Below, one piece after another: positions 40,812-51,905 of a DNA stretch of 64,000 nucleotides (its first letter is position 1; each line of letters opens with the position of its first letter). The position numbers were made by a program, and so were the translations under genes. The notes beneath the pieces were generated by a model. That model did no database searches and had not been told where the DNA came from. It saw only the letters and a list, made by a program, of their open reading frames with translations. Origin of the DNA: Kitasatospora sp. CB01950 (GTDB taxonomy: Bacteria; Actinomycetota; Actinomycetes; Streptomycetales; Streptomycetaceae); NCBI RefSeq assembly GCF_001905465.1, contig NZ_LISX01000003.1, forward strand, positions 124,001 to 188,000, in the 5' to 3' direction.

Positions 40812-43800
40812 TCAGTCCGCCGTCAGCTCCTCCAGGTCGGCGAGGAGTTCGGAGGCCGTGACGGCGCCCAGATCGGCGAACCGCTCGTGGTGGCCACGGC
40901 CCGGCCAGTAGTCGTGCGCCCGAGTGTCCAGCCACACCGTGCCGAAGGTCTGCTCCGGGAACTCCGTCACCACACCGACCCAGATGCCCGGTTCGAGGGC
41001 GATCACCAGATGCCGGCCGTTCGGCAGCGGCTTGTGGAACCAGCGCTCCACCCCCGCGTCCTCGGGCGTGCCGCGCTGCCAGCCGCGCTTGGTCAGGCCC
41101 AGCAGGCGGCCCACCGGCACCTTCGCCCCCTCGAAACGGTGCAGCCGGTGCCCCGCCGCCTCCTCCGCCGTCAACGCGGCCGTCGGCCGGCCGAGCTGAC
41201 GGAACGGCTGCAGCAGCCCGTGGCCCGCGAACAGCTCCGCCCAGGCCGCAAGGTCATCGCCGAGGCGCAACGGGTGCACGAGACGGACGACGGCGTCGTC
41301 GGGGAGGGCGAACGCGTTGTCGTGAACGTCGGCGAAGCCGCGGTCCCCGACGACACGGAAAGCGGTTTCCGCCGTGCTCCAGACGAACCGCCGCACCAGG
41401 TGCCGGAGCAGCGGATGCCCGACCAGCAGAGTCCCGAACTCGGCCGCCGTCCACGTCCGCTCGGCGACCATCGCGGCCTCAAGACGGTGAATCTGGTCCG
41501 AAGCCAGCGCCCGGACCTCCTTCTTCAACGCGGAGAAACGTTTGCGCTCGGCCGCCGCGAGCTCCGGATCGTCCGCGGCACCCGGCACCGGCAGATCCTT
41601 GCGGCGCTTGCCGTCCGCGTCCAGTACGAACGGCCGCAACTGCTCGTCGAAGCCGACCGTGAACGTCCGGGCGCCGTAGTCGACGACCGTGGTGCCGTCC
41701 GTGTCCAGACCGAGCTCGGGCACCAGCCGGTCCGCGAGCTGCTCGCCCGTCAGGCCCAGAGCCTCCGCGATCTCCGCGACCTTCTCCTGCGCCCGCACCT
41801 TCAACGCCTTGAACTTCACGCGCTGCGCAATGCCCTGCAACTGCATCAGCGCGACGTCACTGCCGATCGCCGCCAACACCTCCAGGCCCTCCACCGCCCG
41901 GTGGTGCGCACCCGCGCCCGGCCACTCCCGCAACACCGGCGCCAGCCGGCGCGCCGTCCCGTCGTCGCCCCACTCGCCCAGCACGAACAGCGCCCAACTG
42001 TCCGCCGCGGGCATCCCCGCCTGCCGCCACTCCTCGAACAACGCCCACCCGAACTCCGCCGCCGACTCCGGCCGCAGCAGCTCCGCCACCAGCGGCAGAC
42101 CCGGATACGGGTCACGCAGCTTCGACAGCGCCATCATCGTGACCACCTGCCGCACCGCCGACCGCGGCAACGCCTCGCCCGAACGCAGCACCAACTGCGG
42201 CAACGCACCGAGCGGCAGCCAGTCCGGGAACTCCGGCATCCGCGCGGGCAGCGCGTTGACCAGCGGATCCGCGTTCAACGCCGAGGCCACCACGGCCGCC
42301 ACCGCCTCGCCGAAACGGTCCCGCACCGTATCCAGCAGCACATCCGCGCCCTGCTGCGCTGCGACCAGCCGCAGCGCGTTCTCCGCGGCCTGCCGGGCCC
42401 GCCCGGCCTTGCCGACCGCGTTCGGCACCAGCAGCAGTGCACCCGCCACACCGTGCCGCGCGAACCACGAACGAGCCGACGCCCGCTGCGACTTGAGACG
42501 CATCAGGGCATCCGCCATCACCCCCGCGACAGTGGCGTCACGGAACGGCAGCAGCAGCGGCACCACATGCCCGGGCTGCGCCGCCGCCCCCGCGTGCAGC
42601 AACGGCAGCGCGTCCAGTCCGAACCGGGCCACCACCGGTCGCAGGGACTCCGCCGCGTTCCAGTACTCGCCCGGCCGCCACTCGGCCAGGTACGGGCGGG
42701 CGAGCTCGGCCGGGCCCTGCGCCAGCAGCACCGCGCCGTACCAGAGGCCGCCAGAACCCCGCAGCCGGATCTCCATCTCGGCGGCCCAGTCGTAGTCCGG
42801 GCCGAACGCCCACGGGGACTGCCTGCCGACGCTCCAACTCTCCAACTCGCCCGGAAGCCATACGAGTTCGGGTTCGTCCTCGACGGTGACGCCGGTCAGC
42901 ACCTTCGCCTTGCGGGCGGGGCGCGGACGCGTCCACGGCGGTGCGGCGAGCAGCTCGGGGAGCGCGGACGCCGCCGCCTCCGGGAGTTGCTGCCGCGGGT
43001 CGACCAGCGAGCCGACGAACTCGGCGGTGTCGGCGTCGAGTCGGGCCAGCACCTCGGGCAACTGCGCGCGGAGCACGCCGAGTTGGCTCACCAGCAACTG
43101 CCGTGCACCCGCGGCCTCCGCGCCGACCCGCTGCCGCGCGAACTCCGCCAACAACCGCACCGCACGCACCGGGAAGCGCCGCATCGCGCGCAGCAGGGCG
43201 GGCCGGACATGCCGGACGGAGATCCGGTCGAGCAGTACCCGGAACGCCTCGTCACCGGGGAACTCGGCGATCAGCAACGCCAGTTCACGCACCCGGTCGT
43301 TGTCGTACTGGGCCCCCAGGGCGTGCCCGAACAGCGGCACGCACGCCATGCCCACCCCGTCCGCGAGGGTGGCCAACTGGACCGGCGTCCACTCGGTCCA
43401 GGCCCGCACCCGGTGCTGCCGGAGCAGGTCGACCTGCGCAGCCGTGCCCACCGAGTGCAACAGCAGGGAACGGTGCAGATCGCTGTCCTGACGGTACTTT
43501 CGCGGGTCGGCCAGGCACTCGTCCACCCAGCCCGGCACCTCCGGCGCGAGGAACGCCGTCACCACCTGGCGCGCCCACGTCGTCCGGATCGACGCCAACT
43601 CGGCCAGCACGGAACGGTATTCGTCCTCCTCGGCCGATGCCAGCGCCCGCCGCACGCCCTGCGCCAGACCGAACGCGAACTCCGCCGCGCGCGGGTCCCG
43701 GTAGTTCGGGCCGTCCGTGACCAGGGCGGCCCGGTACGGGCTGGGGCGGGCAGCGCCCTCGTCGAACTCGAAGGCGGTCACCGTGGCGCGGGCCGCGAAA

Positions 43801-44504
43801 CCCAGGCCGAAGCGGGCGATCCAGGAGTCCAGCACCTCCTGGAAGCCGCCCTTCTGCCAGGTCTCGCGCAGCATCGCCGCGACCGTCGCCGCCCCGATCG
43901 CGTCCGGCATCCCCGCCAGGTGCGCCCGGGCGGCCCGCACCAGGCGCGCCTCCGAATGCGAGCCCGCGAGCACCTCCTCGATCCGGGTCTCGTTCTTCGC
44001 GATCCGCAGCGACTCCCGCTCCGCGGCGGCCGCAGCGTCCACCACCGGCCGGGGCGGCCCGACCGGCACGCCGCCACCGCGGCGCGGCACCACCAGCGGG
44101 TACCAGGACGTCGGCAGCACGAAGGCGTCCTCGTCCGGGAGTTCGGCGAACTCGGCGTCGTCGGTCTCGGCGTCGTCGGTCTCCTCGGGGTTCCCGGTGA
44201 GGGGCTCCACGGCGGGCTCCACGGCGGTCTCGACGGCGGTTTCGACGCTGGGCGCGACGGAGGCTTCGAGGGCGGGCCCGGCCGGCGGGGCGTCGGCGGC
44301 GGAGGCCTCGCGGTAGCCCTTGCGCTCCTTCTCGGCGATCAGCTTCGCGAGGTGCGCCTCCGCGGCGGCCGGGTCCGCGAGGTCCTTCACCTGAACGCGT
44401 CCCGCGGTGCCGATCCGGCCGTAGCGGACCTGCACGGACGCGCCGTCGGCCACCGCCTCCCAGAACTTCGCCGAACCGTCGCCGACCAGCTCCCAGCGCC
44501 GCAC
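40812..44504 (-). CDS. WGR-DUF4132 giant protein
   Basis: A 1230-residue cytoplasmic protein. The N-terminal 70 residues are a WGR domain (RRWELVGDGSAKFWEAV, then VRYGRIGTAGRVQVKDL), known from PARPs and MolR as a nucleic-acid or protein-interaction module. An acidic linker follows, then a very long HEAT-like helical region, ending in the DUF4132 domain (FTVGFDEQLRPFVLDADGKR and RHLVIALEPGIWVG). The GTG at 44504 is preferred because GGAGG is four bases upstream and WGR proteins begin here; an ATG 13 codons upstream lacks a site. Function is unknown. Confidence 0.85.
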   Translation of the reverse strand: MRRWELVGDGSAKFWEAVADGASVQVRYGRIGTAGRVQVKDLADPAAAEAHLAKLIAEKERKGYREASAADAPPAGPALEASVAPSVETAVETAVEPAVEPLTGNPEETDDAETDDAEFAELPDEDAFVLPTSWYPLVVPRRGGGVPVGPPRPVVDAAAAAERESLRIAKNETRIEEVLAGSHSEARLVRAARAHLAGMPDAIGAATVAAMLRETWQKGGFQEVLDSWIARFGLGFAARATVTAFEFDEGAARPSPYRAALVTDGPNYRDPRAAEFAFGLAQGVRRALASAEEDEYRSVLAELASIRTTWARQVVTAFLAPEVPGWVDECLADPRKYRQDSDLHRSLLLHSVGTAAQVDLLRQHRVRAWTEWTPVQLATLADGVGMACVPLFGHALGAQYDNDRVRELALLIAEFPGDEAFRVLLDRISVRHVRPALLRAMRRFPVRAVRLLAEFARQRVGAEAAGARQLLVSQLGVLRAQLPEVLARLDADTAEFVGSLVDPRQQLPEAAASALPELLAAPPWTRPRPARKAKVLTGVTVEDEPELVWLPGELESWSVGRQSPWAFGPDYDWAAEMEIRLRGSGGLWYGAVLLAQGPAELARPYLAEWRPGEYWNAAESLRPVVARFGLDALPLLHAGAAAQPGHVVPLLLPFRDATVAGVMADALMRLKSQRASARSWFARHGVAGALLLVPNAVGKAGRARQAAENALRLVAAQQGADVLLDTVRDRFGEAVAAVVASALNADPLVNALPARMPEFPDWLPLGALPQLVLRSGEALPRSAVRQVVTMMALSKLRDPYPGLPLVAELLRPESAAEFGWALFEEWRQAGMPAADSWALFVLGEWGDDGTARRLAPVLREWPGAGAHHRAVEGLEVLAAIGSDVALMQLQGIAQRVKFKALKVRAQEKVAEIAEALGLTGEQLADRLVPELGLDTDGTTVVDYGARTFTVGFDEQLRPFVLDADGKRRKDLPVPGAADDPELAAAERKRFSALKKEVRALASDQIHRLEAAMVAERTWTAAEFGTLLVGHPLLRHLVRRFVWSTAETAFRVVGDRGFADVHDNAFALPDDAVVRLVHPLRLGDDLAAWAELFAGHGLLQPFRQLGRPTAALTAEEAAGHRLHRFEGAKVPVGRLLGLTKRGWQRGTPEDAGVERWFHKPLPNGRHLVIALEPGIWVGVVTEFPEQTFGTVWLDTRAHDYWPGRGHHERFADLGAVTASELLADLEELTAD

Positions 44505-44641
44505 TGCCCCTCCAGAAACCCGATGAATCCGTGCGGCCGCCATGATCGTCCGGCCACTCGGAGGGAACCCTAACGATCACCTCCGACACCACCGCCCGAT
44601 CCCGGGACGGCCCGTGACCAGGCCTCCGGCGTCGGACCCCC

Positions 44642-44716
44642 GCGATCAAACCCCCTGCGATCAGACCCCCGCGATCAGATCTCCGGAAGCACACCCCGTG
44701 ATCACACCCCGTGATC
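44642..44716. repeat. Degenerate tandem repeats near regulator stop
   Basis: GCGATCAGACCCCC-like units (about 14 bp) at 44642, 44657 and 44671 are followed by two exact 13-bp copies of ACACCCCGTGATC at 44691 and 44704. They end 12 bases before the stop of the DevR-like gene. Confidence 0.75.
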
Positions 44717-44727
44717 ACGCCCCCGGG

Positions 44728-45402
44728 TCAGGCGCTGCGCTCCGGCGCGTGTGCGGCCATCGTCTGGGTGGCGATCACCGCGGCCTGCACCCGGCGCTCC
44801 ACGCCGAGCTTGGCCAGCAGCCGGGAGATGTGGTTCTTGACGGTCTTCTCGGCGAGGAACACCCGCTCGCCGATCTGCCGGTTGGTCAGGCCCTCGCCGA
44901 TCAGCGCCAGGATCTCGCGCTCCCGCTCGGTCAGGTTCGGGAAGTCGGGGGCGGGCGCCGTGGCCTCGCCGCGCAGGCGGGCCATCAGCCGGGTCGCCGC
45001 GCCCGGGTCGAGCATCGACTGCCCGGAGGCGACGGTGCGGATCGCCGTCACCAGGTCGGTGCCGCTGATCTGCTTGAGCACGTAGCCGGCCGCGCCCGCC
45101 ATGATCGAGTCGAGCAGCGCCTCCTCGTCGTCGAACGAGGTGAGCATCAGGCAGGCGAGTTGCGGCATCCGTGAACGCAACTCCCGGCACACCGAGACGC
45201 CGTCGCCGTCGGGCAGGCGCATGTCGAGCACCGCGACGTCCGGGCGCAGCGCGGGCACCCGGGCCAGGGCCTGTTCGACCGTGCCGGCCTCGCCGACGAC
45301 CTCCAGGTCGGGCTCGGAGTCCAGGAGGTCGTGCACCCCGCGACGGACCACCTCGTGGTCGTCCAGCAGGAACACCCTGATCGGTGCCGAACCCTCGGAC
45401 AT
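44728..45402 (-). CDS. DevR/DosR-like response regulator
   Basis: A 224-residue NarL-family regulator. The receiver has [17 protein letters not shown], phosphoacceptor Asp60 in [13 protein letters not shown] and Lys in GYVLKQISG. The output GerE domain is [40 protein letters not shown], with the TVKNH recognition helix of DevR/DosR. GAGGAGGAG precedes the ATG. No kinase is adjacent; the DevS-like kinase at 32439 is the natural partner. Confidence 0.9.
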   Translation of the reverse strand: MSEGSAPIRVFLLDDHEVVRRGVHDLLDSEPDLEVVGEAGTVEQALARVPALRPDVAVLDMRLPDGDGVSVCRELRSRMPQLACLMLTSFDDEEALLDSIMAGAAGYVLKQISGTDLVTAIRTVASGQSMLDPGAATRLMARLRGEATAPAPDFPNLTEREREILALIGEGLTNRQIGERVFLAEKTVKNHISRLLAKLGVERRVQAAVIATQTMAAHAPERSA

Positions 45403-45844
45403 GGCAGCAACTCCTCCTCGCGCGACCGCGGAGCCCGGACCGGCGTCCGGGCGCAGACGCCCTGCAGTCTGCCCCACCGTACCCGCCGCCCGATCGGGCC
45501 CACCCCGCCCGACCGTCCCCGGAAAGGGACCGGTCGGCCCTTGACAGCGAACGGCCGGACGTGCTCGAACGGTCGTCCCGGGCCGACGGTGGACGGCGAG
45601 GTGGAGGCCGGCGGTGGAGGCGGCGTGGAGGGCGGCAGCGGACGGTAGGCAAATGGCGAGCCAAGGCGGTCTCAACGGGACGTCAAGCCCCCGGGACCGG
45701 TGCCGACCTGCGCAGATGGGGGACGTTACGCTCCAGCCTGCCCCGGACGGCGGCGGACGTGACCTACATTGACGTGGGAGTCCGCCCGGTGGGCCGGAGC
45801 ATCCGGCGGCCCGGGGCTCCCGACCTCGCGACAGGAGCAGCACA
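45403..45844. other. Divergent intergenic region, no gene
   Basis: The 442 bases between the DevR-like gene and the APC transporter contain no supportable gene. An imperfect inverted repeat AAGGGACCGGTCGGCCCTT lies at 45525-45543, and GGAGGC/GGCGGTGGAGG-rich sequence follows. Promoters for both divergent genes must lie here, but I cannot place them with confidence. Confidence 0.4.
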
Positions 45845-47806
<1,962 letters not shown>

Positions 47807-47851
47807 CGGGTGCGGGGCAGCGGCGGGGCGGTCGGTGCGGGTCGGTGGTGA

Positions 47852-47901
47852 GTGGGTTGGTGCGGGCCGGAGGCGGGTGGGTTGGTGCGGGCCGGAGGCG
47901 G
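47852..47901. repeat. 25-bp tandem repeat after transporter gene
   Basis: A 25-bp unit starting GTGGGTTGGTGCGGGCC occurs at 47852-47876 and 47877-47901, beginning 45 bases after the transporter stop. Confidence 0.85.
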
Positions 47902-47905
47902 GTGG

Positions 47906-47951
47906 GGAAAGCGTTTTCCGCACCCGCGCCGGGTCGCGGAAAGCGCTTTCC
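47906..47951. promoter_or_regulatory. Two LacI-like palindromes in convergent gap
   Basis: GGAAAGCGTTTTCC (47906-47919) and the perfect palindrome GGAAAGCGCTTTCC (47938-47951) sit 32 bases apart. They resemble LacI-family operators, but both flanking genes end here. The first is also the core of a hairpin with flanking GGGTG/CACCC, so termination is an alternative role. Confidence 0.5.
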
Positions 47952-47975
47952 GTTTGGGTGGCTGAGCGGGATCGT

Positions 47976-48887
47976 TCAGGAACGAGCGTTCTCGATCGTC
48001 CATGCGCCCACGCCGATCCTGCCGGTGGTGCCGAGGTCCAGCTCCGGCGTCACCATCACCGGGGCCGCGTCCGGCGTCGCCCGCACCCGCAGGTACGGGG
48101 CGTTCACCGGGTCCGACGCCGCGTCATTGGTGTTGCGCCACACCACCGTGGACCGCGCCCCCTCGCCGGTGCCGAGCACGATGCGCTGCGGCGGCGCGTC
48201 CGCCCCGGTGCCGGTGGCGATCGCCGCGCCGCCCTTCAGTACCTGCAGCGGGTCCACCGGCCGGTGCTGCTCGTCCAGCACCTGCACCTGCGGGTAGCCG
48301 TCCACCGTCACCGGCGACGTCCCGCAGTTCACCAGGTGCAGCCCCACCACCCGCAGCCCCATCGCCGCATCGCCCTGATCCGCGTAGAGCCGCACCCCCG
48401 ACGCCGGGCACGGCCCGCCCTGCGACGGTGCCTCGGCCGTCGGCACGCTGCGCACCCGGGTGATCCGCACCGCCGGCGCGAGCGGCGCCCCGGGTGTCGC
48501 GGTGCGGCCCGTCTCGACCCGCCCCCGGACGGTCGTGCCGGGCGCGACCGCCGTCAGCGTGCCGGTCGGGTTGCTGCCGAATTGATCGCCGACGCCCGTC
48601 CACCCGAACAGCACCGACACATCGACGGCCTCGCCGCCCGAGTTGGTCATCTCGAACTCCGCGCAGGCGTCGTTCACCGCGACGATCCGCACGCCGTCCC
48701 GCACCCACCCCTCCGGCGGCGCCGTCGGCGCCACCCCGCACGGCCCGGCGCTCACCGACGGCGACGCGGAACCGCCGCTGCCGGCCGTCACCGTCCCGCA
48801 CCCTGAGAGCAGCACGGCGGCGGCGGTGAGGGCGGTGGTGGCGAGTACGGGCCGGGCGACGGCGGAAGCGGAGGCGGAGATAGGCAT
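47976..48887 (-). CDS. DUF4232 lipoprotein
   Basis: A 303-residue lipoprotein. The lipobox LLSGC puts the lipidated Cys near residue 30. The C-terminal DUF4232 domain (about 165-300) has GVRLYADQGDAAMGLRVVGLHLVNCGTSPVTVDGYP and a VVWRNTN strand, with Cys residues that could pair. DUF4232 occurs in many actinobacterial surface proteins of unknown role. It is convergent with the transporter gene. Confidence 0.85.
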   Translation of the reverse strand: MPISASASAVARPVLATTALTAAAVLLSGCGTVTAGSGGSASPSVSAGPCGVAPTAPPEGWVRDGVRIVAVNDACAEFEMTNSGGEAVDVSVLFGWTGVGDQFGSNPTGTLTAVAPGTTVRGRVETGRTATPGAPLAPAVRITRVRSVPTAEAPSQGGPCPASGVRLYADQGDAAMGLRVVGLHLVNCGTSPVTVDGYPQVQVLDEQHRPVDPLQVLKGGAAIATGTGADAPPQRIVLGTGEGARSTVVWRNTNDAASDPVNAPYLRVRATPDAAPVMVTPELDLGTTGRIGVGAWTIENARS

Positions 48888-48988
48888 CCGGCGAGTCGAT
48901 CACGCCACCGGCCTGCCGGTCCGTGACCCAGGTCACACTGCGCGCAACAGCCCTGCAACGGCCGCCGGTTCACGGCCCGCGGCGCGGA

Positions 48989-49516
48989 TCACATCGGCAG
49001 CGAGTGCAGGCGGACCGGCCCGTCGGGCCAGTCGGCTCCGGGAACCAGGGGCTTCCACATGCCGCCGACCGGGACGGGTGTCGGGCCGTCGGGCTGATCG
49101 GCCGTCACCGGGTCGGGGAGCGGGAACCAGCCGAGGCGGGTGTAGAGCGGTGCACGGTCCGGGAGGCAGAAGAGGAGGGCCCGGTCGAGGCCGTCGGCGC
49201 GGGCCGCGTCGAGCGCGCCGGCGACGGCGAGCCGGGCCAGGCCGCGACCGCGCAGGGCGGGGTCGACGATGACGCCGCCGATGCCGACCACGTCGAAGCG
49301 CTGCCCGCCGACCTCCACCGGCGCCACCACCGACCCGGCGTGCGCGACCACCCGGCCTTCGTGCCACACGCCGAAGTGCCGGTCCTTGGGCCGCCACGTC
49401 CCGCCCAGCGACGCCGCTTCGAACGGGTCGTCGCTCCCGCCGCCCAGCGCCCGGGTCTCCGGCCAGCCCCAGTCGGCGAGTTCGGTCGCGGCCGTGAACT
49501 CCTGCATGTCGCCCAT
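48989..49516 (-). CDS. GNAT-family N-acetyltransferase
   Basis: A 175-residue acetyl-CoA-dependent acyltransferase. The pyrophosphate-binding motif is GVIVDPALRGRGLARLAVAGAL (an R-G-R-G-L-A loop), preceded by VGIGGVIV and followed by ALLFCLPDRAPLYTRLGWFPL, a common beta 5-helix region. The acceptor is unknown. ATG at 49516 follows GAGAGGG; a TTG one codon earlier is less likely. Confidence 0.88.
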   Translation of the reverse strand: MGDMQEFTAATELADWGWPETRALGGGSDDPFEAASLGGTWRPKDRHFGVWHEGRVVAHAGSVVAPVEVGGQRFDVVGIGGVIVDPALRGRGLARLAVAGALDAARADGLDRALLFCLPDRAPLYTRLGWFPLPDPVTADQPDGPTPVPVGGMWKPLVPGADWPDGPVRLHSLPM

Positions 49517-49616
49517 CAATTGCCCTCTCGTGTTGTGCTCTTCGTCGGGAACGAGCGGTCGCAGGTTACGAGCGGTCGCAGGTCACGAGTAGTCGTCGGC
49601 CACGGGAAGTCGTCGG

Positions 49617-50804
49617 TCACGAGCAGTCGCATCCGCAGTCGCAACTGCTGCAGCAGCCGTCGTCGCAGGAGCCGCAGCAGTTGCAGCAGTCCGGGTCGCA
49701 ACCGTTGCAGCAGTCGCAACAGTCACAGCAGGAGTCGCAGTTGCGCTGGCAGAACCCATTGCGGCGATCCCGGGAGAACGGGTCGTCGTGCTCGCAGCAC
49801 AGCAACTGGCACGTGCAGGCCATCGTCAGCCAGACCGCGCAGCCCACGACGCCGTCCCGGCGCGGCTTCTGCGGGCCGGGCGGCGGCAGGTGGGGGTCGG
49901 CGGGCGCGTCGGGATCGGTGCCGGGCGGGGCAGTGCTCGCGCAGGCGTGGCCGGGGCGGCCGAAGACCCGGTCGACGGCCGCGCCGGTCTCGTGCGCCAG
50001 CAGCCGGTGCACCAGCACGCGGTCGGTGAACTCGACTTCCGCCAGGGCGAGTCGGATGCCGTGCACGGCGTCCCGACACAGCCGCTGCGCCTCCTGCTGC
50101 GAGGTGTTCGAGACGGTCAGCGGGTTCCACAGGCCCTGCGCCTCGTCCTGCTGCCGGTCCTCGGCGGCATCCAGCAGGTGCGCCAGCCGTCCGAACAGTC
50201 GGCCCGCCTCGGCGAGGGCCGTCGCGTTGCCCGGGCGGCCCGCCAGCACGGCCGTGTGCGCGAACGCCGCCGCCGTCGCCTCCTCGGTCGGCGCGGTCGC
50301 CAGCAGCAGCGGTCCGCCGGCCGTCACCAGCCGCTCCGCCTCCTCCTGCCGCCCGGCCGCCGCCAGCAGCACCCCGGTGTCGAAGCCGACGGCTGCCGCG
50401 CTGCCCGTGCTCTGCCGCTCCCAGCGGCGGGTTATTCGCCGTGCCCCCGCCGCGACCGACCGGCGCGCGAACACCCCGTCGCCGTCCAGCACATGGTCAC
50501 GGACCTTCACCGACGCCAACGCCAGCGAGACCGCCGCCGCCAGTCGCGCCCCCTCGCCGCGTGCCACTGGCGCCGTCCGCATCCCGCGCAACGGGCACGG
50601 GCCCGCCGTCCGGCGGTCGGCGGCGCGTGGCGACTGCGCCTCGACCAGCACCGAGATCACCAGGCCGTCGTAGTTGGTCGCCGTCCGAGCCAACTGCCCG
50701 TGATCGTCCCGCAGCGCCAGGCACAACCCGCACAGGTGCGCCAGCCAGGACGCGTGCAGCCGCTCCGACAACCGGTGCCGGCACGGCCTGATGATCCCGA
50801 ACAT
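49617..50804 (-). CDS. DUF5685 protein with Cys-rich tail
   Basis: A 395-residue soluble protein. The N-terminus FGIIRPCRHRLSERL and WLAHLCGLCLALRDDHGQ are DUF5685 landmarks with conserved Cys. The central part is helical. The last 43 residues before the end hold 20 cysteines in CC, CxC and CxxC spacing with Asp, Asn and Ser between, a metallothionein-like metal sponge. GGAGGGG precedes the ATG. Streptomycete members often have such tails; which metal is bound, and why, is unknown. Confidence 0.85.
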   Translation of the reverse strand: MFGIIRPCRHRLSERLHASWLAHLCGLCLALRDDHGQLARTATNYDGLVISVLVEAQSPRAADRRTAGPCPLRGMRTAPVARGEGARLAAAVSLALASVKVRDHVLDGDGVFARRSVAAGARRITRRWERQSTGSAAAVGFDTGVLLAAAGRQEEAERLVTAGGPLLLATAPTEEATAAAFAHTAVLAGRPGNATALAEAGRLFGRLAHLLDAAEDRQQDEAQGLWNPLTVSNTSQQEAQRLCRDAVHGIRLALAEVEFTDRVLVHRLLAHETGAAVDRVFGRPGHACASTAPPGTDPDAPADPHLPPPGPQKPRRDGVVGCAVWLTMACTCQLLCCEHDDPFSRDRRNGFCQRNCDSCCDCCDCCNGCDPDCCNCCGSCDDGCCSSCDCGCDCS

Positions 50805-50949
50805 GTCCCCGCCCCTCCGGGCCCCAGGCCCCCGACCTGCCGTCATCCTAGTGATGCGCCCCCGCCCCCCGGGGTTCCGGCCCCCACAACCGGCCCCACA
50901 ACCGGCCCCACGACCGGCCGCCGGGCGCGCTCCGGTCGGCCCGCCGGGC

Positions 50950-51016
50950 GTGCACCGCTCAGGCGCCGTCGGTGCGCTCCGCTCGGGCGGTCGGCGTGCT
51001 CCGGTCAGGCGGTCGG
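50950..51016. repeat. 22-23-bp tandem repeat over HAD stop codon
   Basis: Three imperfect units (50950-50971, 50972-50994, 50995-51016) each run GTGC...CCG.TC.GGCGGTCGG. The third contains the stop codon of the HAD phosphatase gene. Confidence 0.65.
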
Positions 51017-51772
51017 GGCGGCGGCGAGGCGGAGGATCTCGGCGGCGACGGACTCCGGGTCGGGGGCGACCGTGACGGCGGCGACGGGCGCGAGGGCGGG
51101 GTGGGGGCCGACGCGGACGGCGTGGTGGGCGTGGCGGAGGAGGGTGAGGTCGTCGATGTCGTTGCCGAAGGCGTTGTAGTGGGTGATGCCGAGGGAGGCG
51201 AGGGCCTCGTACTTGTCGGTGGTGCCGGGGGCGAAGTCGATGATCGCCTCGTCGACGTGGTGGTTGACGGCGATGCCGCGGGCGCGGCAGGACGCGGCCA
51301 GGGCGAACAGGTCGGTCGCGGAGACCACCAGGAGCTTGACCACGGCGGAGAGTTCGGTGAGCTGGACGCGGCGGGCCACCCGGCTCTGGTCGACGCGGGT
51401 GAGGATCGGGTGGTCCTCGGGGCCGGTGTAGGCGTAGTCCCACGGGCCGTCGGCGAGGTAGCCGGCCCGGAACCGCCCGGCCTCGTCCAGCAGTTCGGCG
51501 AGGTCCTTGGGCTTGAACGCGGCCCGCATCCGGACCCGCCCGCCGACCGAGACCAGGCTGCCGTTGCCGCCGATCAGCGTCGCGCTGGGGAACGCGCCCT
51601 CCAGCACCGGCAGGAGGTCGCGGATCGGCCGGGCGGAGGCGAAGACCAGTTCGTGGCCGGCCCGTTCGCAGGCGTCGAGGGCGGAGAGGATGCGGGGATC
51701 GATCGTCCTTCCGTCGAAGCAGAGCGTGCCGTCGATGTCGAAGACGGTGGTGGGGGCGGAAAAGATGATCAT
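51005..51772 (-). CDS. HAD-family (Cof-type) phosphatase
   Basis: A 255-residue HAD hydrolase. Motif I is TVFDIDGTLCFDG, motif II ELVFASARPIRDLLPVL, motif III includes Lys in TDKYEALASLGI, and motif IV is NAFGNDIDDLTLLRHA. The cap region between motifs II and III is of the Cof/YbjI type. It should dephosphorylate a small phosphometabolite such as a sugar phosphate or PLP. The AAAGATGATCATC-like start gives MIIFSAPTT. Confidence 0.9.
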   Translation of the reverse strand: MIIFSAPTTVFDIDGTLCFDGRTIDPRILSALDACERAGHELVFASARPIRDLLPVLEGAFPSATLIGGNGSLVSVGGRVRMRAAFKPKDLAELLDEAGRFRAGYLADGPWDYAYTGPEDHPILTRVDQSRVARRVQLTELSAVVKLLVVSATDLFALAASCRARGIAVNHHVDEAIIDFAPGTTDKYEALASLGITHYNAFGNDIDDLTLLRHAHHAVRVGPHPALAPVAAVTVAPDPESVAAEILRLAAAPTA

Positions 51773-51827
51773 CGTGGGAGCGTAACGAGCCGCACGTCGG
51801 GCCCGATCTCCACCCCCGCCCGCCACC

Positions 51828-51905
51828 TGCTCGGGCACCAGGTCCGCCCGTGCTCGGGCAGCAGGCGCGCCCGTGCTCAGGCGGTAGGTCCGCCCGTGCT
51901 CAGAG
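51828..51905. repeat. 23-bp tandem repeat over stop codon
   Basis: Units TGCTCGGGCACCAGGTCCG.., 23 bp each, begin at 51828, 51851, 51874 and 51897. The fourth contains the stop codon of the gene at 51900-52286. Confidence 0.85.

Noticed and set aside
44504..44543. Start of the WGR-DUF4132 gene at the upstream ATG (44543)
   Set aside because: No ribosome site precedes it, whereas GGAGG precedes the GTG at 44504, where WGR domains begin.
40887..44573. A 1228-codon open frame opposite the WGR-DUF4132 gene
   Set aside because: Arg/Gln/His-rich composition and no recognisable motif; it is the antisense shadow of the real gene.
45526..45540. DosR-like box GGGACCGGTCGGCCC upstream of the DevR-like gene
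   Set aside because: The half-sites are one base further apart than in the DosR box and one arm is mismatched, so I do not call it a DosR site.
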